A DNA stretch of 25,748 nucleotides from a bacterium. Its GTDB lineage: Bacteria > Patescibacteriota > Patescibacteriia > Patescibacteriales > Patescibacteriaceae. Below the pieces are notes generated by a model. That model saw only the letters and a list, made by a program, of their open reading frames with translations, was not told where the DNA came from and made no database searches. Both the position numbers and the translations under genes were made by a program. The stretch covers positions 1 through 25,748 of the forward strand of contig JAKAFD010000004.1 of assembly GCA_021818075.1 (NCBI GenBank), given 5' to 3'. Below are positions 5,012-12,254 of the stretch, piece by piece (the first letter of the stretch is position 1; every line of letters starts with the position of its first letter).

Positions 5012-6157
5012 TTATATAATTAACATCGCGTCGCCGTAGCTGTAAAAGCGGTATTTGGCCTTAATGGCTTCTTGGTAGGCCTTATCTATGTGTTTTTTAC
5101 CCCTTCGGCCACGCTCAGGACGGGCAGCAAAGGCGCTGACCAACATCAACAGCGTGGATTTGGGCAGATGAAAATTAGTAATCAGCGCGTCCACGACTTT
5201 GAATTTATAAGGTGGGTAAATAAAAATATCTATCCAGCCGGCAAATCCTTCTGTCATCGCGAGCGACTGTAAGGAGCGTGGCGATCTCTGCTTTGATTTA
5301 AACGCATAGAGCTTGCTTCGTCGCTGCGCTCCTCGCAATGACAAAGGAGAAAAAACATATTCCAAGGTTCTGGTGGTGGTGGTGCCGATGGCGATAATTC
5401 TGCCGCCGCGTTTTTTTGTGGCCACAATCTTTTTAATCAGTTCGGCGCTGACCTCCGCATACTCCGAATGTATTTTGTGTTCTTCAATAGTCTCGGTTTT
5501 GACTGGCAAAAAAGTTCCTAAACCCACATGTAAAGTTAAATACTCCACCCCCACGCCTTTGGCTTTTATTTTCTGAAGCAGCCCCGGTGTAAAATGCAAA
5601 CCGGCCGTCGGCGCCGCTACGCTACCCTTCTTTAAATCTTCGGCGTAAACCGTTTGATAATTTTTTGTATCGCTTTTTAATTCCTGGCTCTGACCGCGAT
5701 TTTTAATTATATACGGCGGCAATGGAACATGGCCGATTCTTTCCACTTCTTTCATAAATTCATTGCCTCGCAAATTAAATTTAACCAAACTGGCACCCTC
5801 ACCTAAAATTTTTATAATTTCCGCCCGCAATTTTTTAGATACAATAATAATCATGCCGACCCTAACTCGCCCCTTAATCAGGCATTCCCAAACTTTACCA
5901 ATATTTTTACTTAAAAAAATCTCTACGGTTCCTCCGGTTATTTTTTTGCCAATTAAACGCGCCGGTATAACTTTGGAATTATTGGCCACCAATAAATCGC
6001 CGGGTTGTAAATAATCAAGCAAATCAAAAAAATGTTTATGGGCAATTTTACCGCTGGCCTTATCCAAAATTAAAAGACGCGACTGGTCGCGCTTTTTAGC
6101 CGGTTCGGTGGCAATTAGTGCCGGTGGCAATTGATAATCAAAATCCGCTAATCGCAT
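5012..6157 (-). CDS. queA: S-adenosylmethionine:tRNA ribosyltransferase-isomerase
   Basis: QueA transfers the ribosyl part of S-adenosylmethionine to 7-aminomethyl-7-deazaguanine in tRNA, making epoxyqueuosine in the wobble position of GUN anticodons. Seen: N-terminal MRLADFDYQLPPALIA, then PGDLLVANNSKVIPARL, AAPTAGLHFT, HVGLGTF, VVDALITNFHLPKSTLLML and C-terminal YSYGDAML. At 381 aa it is longer than the usual 340-355, because of an in-frame insertion at residues about 272-302 (the MITE-like element at 5252-5343) and a short odd stretch RPERGRRGKKH near 346-356. All conserved blocks around both insertions are present, so the enzyme may still work. It is the last gene of a leftward operon after ruvB, 7 bases behind it. 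Confidence 0.95.
   Translation of the reverse strand: MRLADFDYQLPPALIATEPAKKRDQSRLLILDKASGKIAHKHFFDLLDYLQPGDLLVANNSKVIPARLIGKKITGGTVEIFLSKNIGKVWECLIKGRVRVGMIIIVSKKLRAEIIKILGEGASLVKFNLRGNEFMKEVERIGHVPLPPYIIKNRGQSQELKSDTKNYQTVYAEDLKKGSVAAPTAGLHFTPGLLQKIKAKGVGVEYLTLHVGLGTFLPVKTETIEEHKIHSEYAEVSAELIKKIVATKKRGGRIIAIGTTTTRTLEYVFSPLSLRGAQRRSKLYAFKSKQRSPRSLQSLAMTEGFAGWIDIFIYPPYKFKVVDALITNFHLPKSTLLMLVSAFAARPERGRRGKKHIDKAYQEAIKAKYRFYSYGDAMLII
5100..5125. repeat. Short dispersed repeat inside queA
   Basis: The segment with cttcggccacgctcaggacg has the look of the widespread short palindromic repeat built on CTTCG-n-CGCTCAGGAC. It encodes ARPERGRRG in QueA at a place where other QueA proteins are shorter. 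Related copies lie at 13942-13979 and, more diverged, at 18798-18823. Confidence 0.5.
5252..5343. mobile_element. MITE-like palindromic element inserted in queA
   Basis: About 92 bases bounded by TGTCATCGCGAG and CTCGCAATGACA, which are inverted repeats of each other at 11 of 12 positions. Inside are further pieces typical of the abundant GTCATTGCGAG-type dispersed repeats, for example GGCGATCTC and GCTTGCTTCGTCGCTGC. There is no transposase, so it must be moved in trans. It keeps the queA frame open. Confidence 0.7.
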
Positions 6158-6164
6158 GTTGATT

Positions 6165-7169
6165 TTATAAAAGTTTAGCCGGCTTTCTCCCTAAATGTTC
6201 ATAAGCCGCTGGCGTGGCGACGCGGCCGCGGGGCGAGCGGTCTAAAAACCCGAGACGCATTAAATAGGGCTCATAAACCTCTTCAATCGTGGCCATATCT
6301 TCGCCGGTGGCCGCCGCGATCGTGGACAAGCCGACCGGCCCGCCGTTAAATTTATCAATAATCAATTCCAAAATTTTGCGGTCAACATCGTCCAGACCGA
6401 CTTCGTCAATGGCCAGCATGGCCAGCGCTTCGCGGCAACTATCAACAGCCACCTGTCCGTCGGTTTTCACCTGGCAGTAATCGCGCACCCGCTTTAAGAG
6501 GCGGTTAGCGATACGCGGCGTGCGGCGGGCGCGGTGGGCGATTTCCTGCGCCGCGTCCTCGTCCAAAGCAATGCCCAAAATGCCGGCGTTGCGTTTGATA
6601 ATAATTTCCAAGTCGTCCGGCTCATAAAAATCCAAATGATAAACCGCACCGAAGCGGTCGCGCAGGGGCGCCGACATTAAACTGAAACGAGTGGTGGCGC
6701 CGATAATGGTAAAGCGCGGCAAATCCAGACGCAGCGTCCGCGCCGCCGGACCTTTGCCGATAATAATATCCAAAGCGTACTCTTCCATGGCCGGATAAAG
6801 AATTTCTTCAATGGTTTTATTGAGCCGGTGAATTTCATCAATAAATAAAATGTCGCCTTCTTTCAGGTTGGTTAAAATCGCCGCCAAGTCGCCCGCCTTT
6901 TCAATCACCGGGCCGGAAGTGATGCGCAAACCGGCGCCCAATTCATTGGCCACGATATTGGCCAAAGTGGTTTTGCCCAGACCCGGCGCCCCGTAAAATA
7001 ATAAATGTTCAATCGGTTCGCCGCGACCGCTGGCTGCCTCTAGCAAAATAGACAAATTGGCTTTGACCTGGTTTTGACCGACATACTCCGCCAACCGTTT
7101 GGGCCGCAAAGTTAAATCAAGGCCTTGGTCTTCGGCCTCGGCTCGCGCTTGTGTTAGGCGGGAAGTCAT
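6165..7169 (-). CDS. ruvB: Holliday junction branch-migration ATPase RuvB
   Basis: RuvB is the hexameric AAA+ motor that, with RuvA, pulls DNA through Holliday junctions during recombinational repair. The 334 aa match the family's usual length. Seen: LDLTLRPKRLAEYVGQ near the start, Walker A GAPGLGKT (60-67), Walker B FIDEIHRL (109-116), sensor-1 GATTR (157-161), arginine finger in PLRDRFG (168-174) and the C-terminal winged-helix end GLSTIAAATGED and PYLMRLGFLDRSPRGR. No odd changes are visible. It lies 1 base after the stop of the upstream membrane hydrolase gene and 7 bases before queA, so the three are co-transcribed. The ruvB-queA pairing is found in many bacteria. ruvA and ruvC are not in the window. 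Confidence 0.97.
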   Translation of the reverse strand: MTSRLTQARAEAEDQGLDLTLRPKRLAEYVGQNQVKANLSILLEAASGRGEPIEHLLFYGAPGLGKTTLANIVANELGAGLRITSGPVIEKAGDLAAILTNLKEGDILFIDEIHRLNKTIEEILYPAMEEYALDIIIGKGPAARTLRLDLPRFTIIGATTRFSLMSAPLRDRFGAVYHLDFYEPDDLEIIIKRNAGILGIALDEDAAQEIAHRARRTPRIANRLLKRVRDYCQVKTDGQVAVDSCREALAMLAIDEVGLDDVDRKILELIIDKFNGGPVGLSTIAAATGEDMATIEEVYEPYLMRLGFLDRSPRGRVATPAAYEHLGRKPAKLL

Positions 7170-7170
7170 A

Positions 7171-7638
7171 TCAGAAAAAAATTAAATAGAGTAGGGCTAA
7201 AATCGCGTATTGAATCAGCAGAAATTTTTTGGTGGACCAGACAAAGCCGGCATAATACCATTTAGACAACGGCCATAACGGCCGGGTTTGCGTTACTGAC
7301 TCCGCGCCGTGCGTAAAAATATCCAGCGCGATATGAACTAACCAGCCGCACCAGACTACCGCCGCCAGGCGCCAGCCGGCCAGCCACAAACTTAAAAAAA
7401 TAACCAGCCACAACGGCACGCTGTGGGCGACATTGTAAGCCTTAACCACCCAGCCGGGGACAAAAGACGCGGGTATCTTTTTAAAAAATAGCATTTTTTT
7501 AAAAAACTCCATGCGGTAAATGCCAAAAAAACTGGCAATGTCCGGCGCCACGCCAAAAGCAATCGCCCACCAGCGCTTTTCCAGGGGCAACTCCTTAAAG
7601 ACTAAATTGTTAATTAAAATGTGAGATAACCAATCCAT
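7171..7638 (-). CDS. Membrane-bound metal-dependent hydrolase-like protein (YdjM/DUF457-like)
   Basis: A 155-aa integral membrane protein with about four hydrophobic segments. MDWLSHIL at the start, FGVAPDIASF (about 28-37), AHSVPLWLV (about 71-79) and VHIALDIFTHG (about 101-111) carry the His and Asp residues typical of the YdjM/LexA-regulated membrane hydrolase family, which are thought to bind metal. The substrate is unknown; roles in lipid or envelope metabolism are usually guessed. It is the first gene of the operon with ruvB and queA. The ATG at 7638 has no clear ribosome site, although a good -10 box lies 47 bases upstream. Confidence 0.75.
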   Translation of the reverse strand: MDWLSHILINNLVFKELPLEKRWWAIAFGVAPDIASFFGIYRMEFFKKMLFFKKIPASFVPGWVVKAYNVAHSVPLWLVIFLSLWLAGWRLAAVVWCGWLVHIALDIFTHGAESVTQTRPLWPLSKWYYAGFVWSTKKFLLIQYAILALLYLIFF

Positions 7639-7684
7639 AATAATCTAAAACAACGGCTAAACCCCCGCCGTGCCCATCCTTTAT

Positions 7685-7690
7685 ATTATA
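7685..7690 (-). promoter_or_regulatory. Promoter -10 box for the hydrolase-ruvB-queA operon
   Basis: A perfect TATAAT on the minus strand, about 40 bases of leader before the ATG at 7638. The -35 region is a T-rich stretch without a good hexamer. Confidence 0.5.
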
Positions 7691-7833
7691 GCCTGTTTTA
7701 AATAAAAAAAGTAAGCCTTAAAAATTGGCTAAAAATCAGTAAAATACGGTTAGCGCCCCTCCGGATGCCGCCGCCGCGCCTTTAACAAAACCAACTAATC
7801 GGCTTGTCAATATTGACTTCGGGGCCGGGCCGT

Positions 7834-8001
7834 GATAAGGTGGGGTTTCTTGAAGATAGCTGCCGGATTACTGCTTGTCTGTTAAAAATTTGCTTTTTCA
7901 GGTAGCCTCCCTCCTTGTCTATCTGTGGAGCGACCGTTTTAACAACAAGCGGTAACCCGACCACTATCTTAAAAACCTCCGATTTAAAACCGGGGGTTTT
8001 T
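7834..8001 (+). ncRNA. Candidate structured small RNA with anti-Shine-Dalgarno loop
   Basis: The stretch 7639-8066 has no convincing gene but can fold into one long rod. TGTTAAAA (7880-7887) pairs with TTTTAACA (7937-7944), GCTTGT (7873-7878) with ACAAGC (7945-7950), and the stem continues to 7865/7957. An apical hairpin CAGGTAG/CTATCTG (7899-7905 with 7919-7925) shows the 13-base loop CCTCCCTCCTTGT, complementary to Shine-Dalgarno sequences. An outer, imperfect stem pairs 7834-7845 with 7957-7968, leaving a large one-sided bulge at 7846-7864. A terminator follows at once. The rod with a bulge recalls 6S RNA; the C-rich loop recalls small RNAs that block ribosome sites. The plus strand is chosen because of the loop and the terminator position; the minus strand cannot be excluded. 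No RNase P, tmRNA or SRP signature was found. Confidence 0.45.
7971..8001 (+). terminator. Intrinsic terminator after the candidate small RNA
   Basis: AAAAACCTCCG and CGGGGGTTTTT pair over 11 bp with one G-U, with a 9-base loop. It ends in five T on the plus strand and also in five T on the minus strand, so it could work both ways. It separates the candidate RNA from the polA promoter. Confidence 0.7.
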
Positions 8002-8054
8002 GTATAAAAATTTTTCTCTTCAAGGTTGCTTTTTCGGCGCTGAAGCCTTAAGAT

Positions 8055-8060
8055 TATAGT
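8055..8060 (+). promoter_or_regulatory. polA -10 box, probable leaderless start
   Basis: TATAGT ends 6 bases before the polA ATG at 8067, so transcription should begin at or next to the start codon. No ribosome site is visible in the bases between. Confidence 0.45.
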
Positions 8061-8066
8061 AATAAT

Positions 8067-10904
8067 ATGGCTAAAAGCAAACCAAAATTTCTTTTGTTTG
8101 ACGGCAACGCGCTGGTACACCGCAGTTTTCACGCTTTGCCGCCGACCATGATTACCAAGTCGGGCGAATTGGTTAACGCCGTCTATGGTTTTGCTTCTTT
8201 TCTCTTAAAAGCCATCAAAGAATTTAAACCCGCTTTTGTGGCCGTGACTTTTGATTTGGCCGGACCGACTTTCCGCCACGAACAATTCGCCGCTTACAAA
8301 GCCACGCGCGTCAAAGGGCCGGACGAACTGTACGCCCAACTGGCCAGAACTAAGGAACTGGTGCGCGCTTTCAATATTCCGATTTATGAGGCCAACGGCT
8401 TTGAGGCTGATGACTGCATCGGCACCATTGCCCACAAAATCGGCGATGAGGTAGACACCATTATCGTTACCGGCGATATGGACACCTTGCAATTGGTTAA
8501 TCCTTCCACTTTTGTTTTCACCATGAGCCACGGTTTGTCGGACAGCCTGCTGTACGACGCCGCAGCCGTCACGGCGCGCTACGGCTTCGGCCCGGAAGCA
8601 CAAATTGACTACAAAGCCTTACGCGGCGACCCGTCCGACAACATCCCCGGCGTACCGGGCATTGGCGAAAAAACAGCGACCGAATTGATTAAAGAGTTTG
8701 GCACGATTGAAGAATTATACCAAGCCATAAATCAAAAGGTTAAAAATAAAAAATTGAATTCAAAATTAGAAAATATTAAACCGAGAATTTTAGAGTTATT
8801 AAAAGAACACAAAGACAAGGCGTTTTTAAGCAAAGAGCTGGCCACCATTCGCACCGACGCGCCAATTAAATTCAAATTAGATGATTGCCGTTTCGGCAAT
8901 TTAAATAGCCAGCAAATTATTGGCTTATTCAGCGAACTGGAATTCAAATCGCTCTTAGGACGCCTCAAAGATTTGCCGCTCATGGATAAAACTAAATTAA
9001 GTGAAGATAAGTTTAGACGCAATCAAACCAAGTTTAACTATCAACTAATACAAACTGAACCGGAGTTCAAGCGCTTTTTAAAAATTTTGCGCGCTCGCGA
9101 AGCTTTTGCCTGGGATACGGAAACGGACAGCCTGGACGAAATCAACGCCAATTTGCTGGGTATGAGCTTCTCTTGGAAAGCCGGGGAGGCTTATTTCCTT
9201 AAGCTTAGGGCTAAAAGCTTAGAGCTAAAAGCTAAAAAACAAAGCCATAAAACTGGACAAGGAGATTTGTTTGGCGCTCAACTAAAAAACGGCAAAGAAA
9301 TTCATCCCTGGCTCAAGGACTTAAAACCGATTTTAGCCAATGATAAAATTAAAAAATACGGACATAACTTAAAATTTGACATTAAAGTGCTGGCCGCGTA
9401 CGGCATTACGGTCAACGGCATCGCTTTTGACACCATGATTGCTTCTTATTTGCTGACGCCGGATAACCGCCAACACAACCTGGACGCCGTGGTTTTTTCC
9501 GAATTAGGTTTCACTAAAATTTCTAAAGACGATTTGCTGGGCACGGGCAAAAAGCGACTGGCTTTTGCCGAGGTGCCGCTGGACAAACTGTCACTTTACG
9601 CCTGCGAAGACGCGGATTTTGCCTATCGCCTGGTGGCACCCTTAACTAAAAAACTGCACGAGGAAAAATTGGCCAAATTATTCAACGAGGTGGAAATGCC
9701 CCTGGTTAAGGTTCTGGCTAAAATTGAACTTAACGGCGTCCTAATTGATAAAGCTTATTTTAAAACTTTGGACAAACGGCTGGATACGGCGCTGGCCCAA
9801 CTGCAGGCCAAGATCTGGCATCTGGCCGGTCGGCATTTTAATATCAACTCCGTTCAGCAGCTGCGAGAAATTTTATTTACCAAACTGAAAATTTCCACTT
9901 TGGGCGTCGGCAAAACCAAAACCGGTCTGACCACCAACGCCGCCGCCCTAATAAAACTCAAAGGCGAACACAAAATTATTGAATTGATTTTGGATTACCG
10001 CGAACTAACCAAACTATCCACCACTTATGTTAAAGCTCTGCCGGCGCTGATTAATCCGACGACCGGCCGCGTCCACACCAGTTTCAATCAAACCGTGGCC
10101 GCCACCGGCCGCCTGTCTAGTACCGAACCTAATCTGCAAAATATTCCCGTCAAAACCGACTGGGGCCGTCAAATCCGCCATGGCTTTGTCGCCGCGGAAG
10201 GCAAGGTGCTGGCCTCGCTGGATTATTCGCAGATTGAATTGCGGCTGGCTGCTCATTTGGCCGGCGATCCGACCATGATTAAAGCCTTTAAGGCCGGCCA
10301 GGACATTCACGCCGCCACCGCCGCCGCTATCAATGGCGTACCGTTGAAACAAGTCACCAAGGCCATGCGTTCGGCGGCCAAAGCCATTAATTTCGGCCTG
10401 CTTTACGGCCAGGGACCGCACGGCCTGGCTGAAACTACCGGCCTGTCCTATACGGCCGCTAAAAATTTTATTGACCAATATTTTAAAAATTTCTCTCACA
10501 TTAAAAAATACATTGACCATGCTTTAAAAGAGGCGCGCGCCGAGGGTTATGTCCAGACGATGTTCGGCCGCAAACGCTGGACGGCGGAAATAAATTCGTC
10601 GGTGGCTATGCTGGCCAAGGCCGCCGAGCGAGTAGCTATTAACGCGCCCTTACAAGGCACTTCCGCCGACATTATTAAGCTGGCCATGATTAAAATTGAC
10701 AATCTCTTGGCTAAAAAATTCGCTGACAAAGTTAAGTTGATTTTACAGGTTCACGACGAGCTGGTATTTGAATTGGATAAAAAACAAGTTAAAGCGGTCG
10801 TGCCGGTACTGCAGGAAATTATGGCTAGTGTGGTTAAACTCAAAGTTCCGCTAACCGTGGACGCTAAAATCGGCGACAATTGGGAAGAGATGAAACCTTT
10901 ATGA
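8067..10904 (+). CDS. polA: DNA polymerase I with 5' nuclease and 3'-5' exonuclease domains
   Basis: Pol I removes RNA primers and fills gaps in replication and repair. At 945 aa it has all three domains. The 5' nuclease domain (about 1-300) has FDGNALVHRSFHA, EADDCIGT and the helix-hairpin-helix part GDPSDNIPGVPGIGEKTA. The 3'-5' exonuclease domain (about 320-530) keeps AWDTETDSLD (348-357), KYGHNLKFDIK and YACEDAD (511-517), so proofreading should be active. The polymerase domain has motif A DYSQIELR (D719), motif B KAINFGLLYG (K772-G781) and motif C VHDE (H896, D897). A Lys/Ala/Leu-rich stretch at 379-394 of the exonuclease domain is encoded by a short tandem repeat. Its stop overlaps the murD start (ATGA), so the two are coupled. 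Confidence 0.97.
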   Translation: MAKSKPKFLLFDGNALVHRSFHALPPTMITKSGELVNAVYGFASFLLKAIKEFKPAFVAVTFDLAGPTFRHEQFAAYKATRVKGPDELYAQLARTKELVRAFNIPIYEANGFEADDCIGTIAHKIGDEVDTIIVTGDMDTLQLVNPSTFVFTMSHGLSDSLLYDAAAVTARYGFGPEAQIDYKALRGDPSDNIPGVPGIGEKTATELIKEFGTIEELYQAINQKVKNKKLNSKLENIKPRILELLKEHKDKAFLSKELATIRTDAPIKFKLDDCRFGNLNSQQIIGLFSELEFKSLLGRLKDLPLMDKTKLSEDKFRRNQTKFNYQLIQTEPEFKRFLKILRAREAFAWDTETDSLDEINANLLGMSFSWKAGEAYFLKLRAKSLELKAKKQSHKTGQGDLFGAQLKNGKEIHPWLKDLKPILANDKIKKYGHNLKFDIKVLAAYGITVNGIAFDTMIASYLLTPDNRQHNLDAVVFSELGFTKISKDDLLGTGKKRLAFAEVPLDKLSLYACEDADFAYRLVAPLTKKLHEEKLAKLFNEVEMPLVKVLAKIELNGVLIDKAYFKTLDKRLDTALAQLQAKIWHLAGRHFNINSVQQLREILFTKLKISTLGVGKTKTGLTTNAAALIKLKGEHKIIELILDYRELTKLSTTYVKALPALINPTTGRVHTSFNQTVAATGRLSSTEPNLQNIPVKTDWGRQIRHGFVAAEGKVLASLDYSQIELRLAAHLAGDPTMIKAFKAGQDIHAATAAAINGVPLKQVTKAMRSAAKAINFGLLYGQGPHGLAETTGLSYTAAKNFIDQYFKNFSHIKKYIDHALKEARAEGYVQTMFGRKRWTAEINSSVAMLAKAAERVAINAPLQGTSADIIKLAMIKIDNLLAKKFADKVKLILQVHDELVFELDKKQVKAVVPVLQEIMASVVKLKVPLTVDAKIGDNWEEMKPL
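9201..9237. repeat. Short tandem repeat inside polA
   Basis: Units close to AAGCTTAGGGCTAA are repeated about two and a half times (AAGCTTAGGGCTAA, AAGCTTAGAGCTAA, AAGCTAAA). It encodes KLRAKSLELKAKK between strands of the exonuclease domain, probably a surface loop. Confidence 0.6.
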
Positions 10905-12202
10905 AACTAAACGACTTAACCAATAAAAAAATAGCTTTTTTAGGCTTGGGCGTGGAAAACTACGCCTTGCTTCAATTTTTATTAAAGAAAAAAATTGTTT
11001 GCCGGATAACCATTTACGAAAAAAAACAAAAAAATGATATCAAACAATATCCGGAGCTGTCCAAATTTAAAAACATCACCTGGATCTTTGGTGCGTATTA
11101 TGCAAAAAATTTATCAGGCTTTGATATTATTTTCCGTTCGCCCGGTTCCTTGGCTCATAAAGATAGGGGGGTTAATTTAGGTCGGGCCGCCTTGACCAGC
11201 GCCATGAACTTGTTTTTTGATTTGTGCCCGACTAAAAACATTATCGGAGTGACCGGCACCAAGGGCAAGGGCACGACCGCCTCGCTGATTTACGCCATTT
11301 TAAAAACTGCCGGCAAACGCGCCTACTTGGGCGGCAATATCGGCACCGCGCCCTTTGAATTTTTGCCGAAAATCAAACCAAGCGACTTCGTGGTGCTGGA
11401 ATTATCCAGTTTTCAGCTGGAGGATATAACCAAGTCGCCGCCCATCGCCGTTTTAACCAATTTTTATGCCGAACATTTAGCGCCGGCCGACCCCTTTAAC
11501 CCGAATTACCACCATAATTTGGCGGAATATTTGAAGGCTAAACTAAATATTACCCACTGGCAAAAGAAAAATGATTGGCTGGTTATTAACCAGAAACTCA
11601 AATCACGAAACAAACAACAAACAACAAACAACATAATTTATTTCACCAAATCAAATTTGCCTTCCAAACTGGTCGGCGAACATAATAAGGAAAATATTGC
11701 CGCGGCCGCGGCCGTGGCTAAAATCTTAAAAATCAAACCGGCCGTTATCGCCCGCGCGGTTAAAAATTTTCCCGGCTTGGAACACCGTTTGGAGTTCGTC
11801 CGCGAACGCCGAGGCGTTAAATATTTTGACGACAGTTTTGCCACCACTCCCGAATCGGCCATCATTGCTTTAAAATCATTTAACGCCCCGATTATTCTTC
11901 TGGCCGGCGGCGCGGAAAAAAATTCCAATTTTAAACAGCTGGCTAAAACCATTAAACAGCGCGCCAAGTTCGTGTGTTTGCTTAACGGCCGCGCCACCCC
12001 CCGCTTAAAACGAGAGTTAAACAAAGTAAATTTCACTCATCATCAAATTTTTAACAACTTGGCTGCAGCTGTCAAAACCGCCACCCGCCAAGCCGCGCCC
12101 GGTGATATCGTTTTGCTCTCCACCGGCTGCGCCAGTTTCGGCATGTTTGCCAACTATAAAGAAAGGGGCAAACTATTTAAACAAGAAGTTAAAAAACTGT
12201 AA
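10901..12202 (+). CDS. murD: UDP-N-acetylmuramoylalanine--D-glutamate ligase
   Basis: MurD adds D-glutamate to UDP-MurNAc-L-alanine in the cytoplasm, an ATP-dependent step of peptidoglycan synthesis. The start is taken as the ATG at 10901, which overlaps the polA stop as ATGA, giving 433 aa; the frame is open further up, but that part lies in polA. Seen: N-terminal Rossmann motif KIAFLGLGVENYALLQFLL, ATP-binding GVTGTKGKGTTA, LELSSFQLE (carbamate-lysine/metal region), FPGLEHRLEFV, YFDDSFATTPESA, and near the end VLLSTGCASFGMF, where most MurD have LLSPACASFDMF. Length and motifs are ordinary for the family. A terminator follows 8 bases after the stop. The window has no other mur genes. Confidence 0.95.
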   Translation: MKLNDLTNKKIAFLGLGVENYALLQFLLKKKIVCRITIYEKKQKNDIKQYPELSKFKNITWIFGAYYAKNLSGFDIIFRSPGSLAHKDRGVNLGRAALTSAMNLFFDLCPTKNIIGVTGTKGKGTTASLIYAILKTAGKRAYLGGNIGTAPFEFLPKIKPSDFVVLELSSFQLEDITKSPPIAVLTNFYAEHLAPADPFNPNYHHNLAEYLKAKLNITHWQKKNDWLVINQKLKSRNKQQTTNNIIYFTKSNLPSKLVGEHNKENIAAAAAVAKILKIKPAVIARAVKNFPGLEHRLEFVRERRGVKYFDDSFATTPESAIIALKSFNAPIILLAGGAEKNSNFKQLAKTIKQRAKFVCLLNGRATPRLKRELNKVNFTHHQIFNNLAAAVKTATRQAAPGDIVLLSTGCASFGMFANYKERGKLFKQEVKKL

Positions 12203-12209
12203 TAGCAAC

Positions 12210-12245
12210 AAAACATCCCCCCGATGGATATCGGAGGGATGTTTT
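12210..12245. terminator. Bidirectional terminator between murD and the convergent gene
   Basis: AAAACATCC-type arms form a 16-bp stem with loop GGAT. One pair is C-A on the plus strand but G-U on the minus strand. T-rich tails occur on both sides, so it can end both convergent transcripts. Confidence 0.85.
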
Positions 12246-12254
12246 AATTTTTGC

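Noticed and set aside
7639..8066. tmRNA, RNase P RNA or SRP RNA
   Set aside because: The conserved tRNA-like ends, the RNase P core blocks and the SRP tetraloop region were looked for on both strands and not found.
7782..8132. A 116-codon minus-strand frame between the hydrolase gene and polA
   Set aside because: It overlaps the polA start, has no recognisable motif, low-quality composition and no ribosome site, and its region is better explained by RNA structure and a terminator.
10880..10900. Upstream TTG start for murD
   Set aside because: It would add seven unconserved residues inside polA; the ATG at 10901 gives the usual MurD N-terminus and an ATGA coupling.
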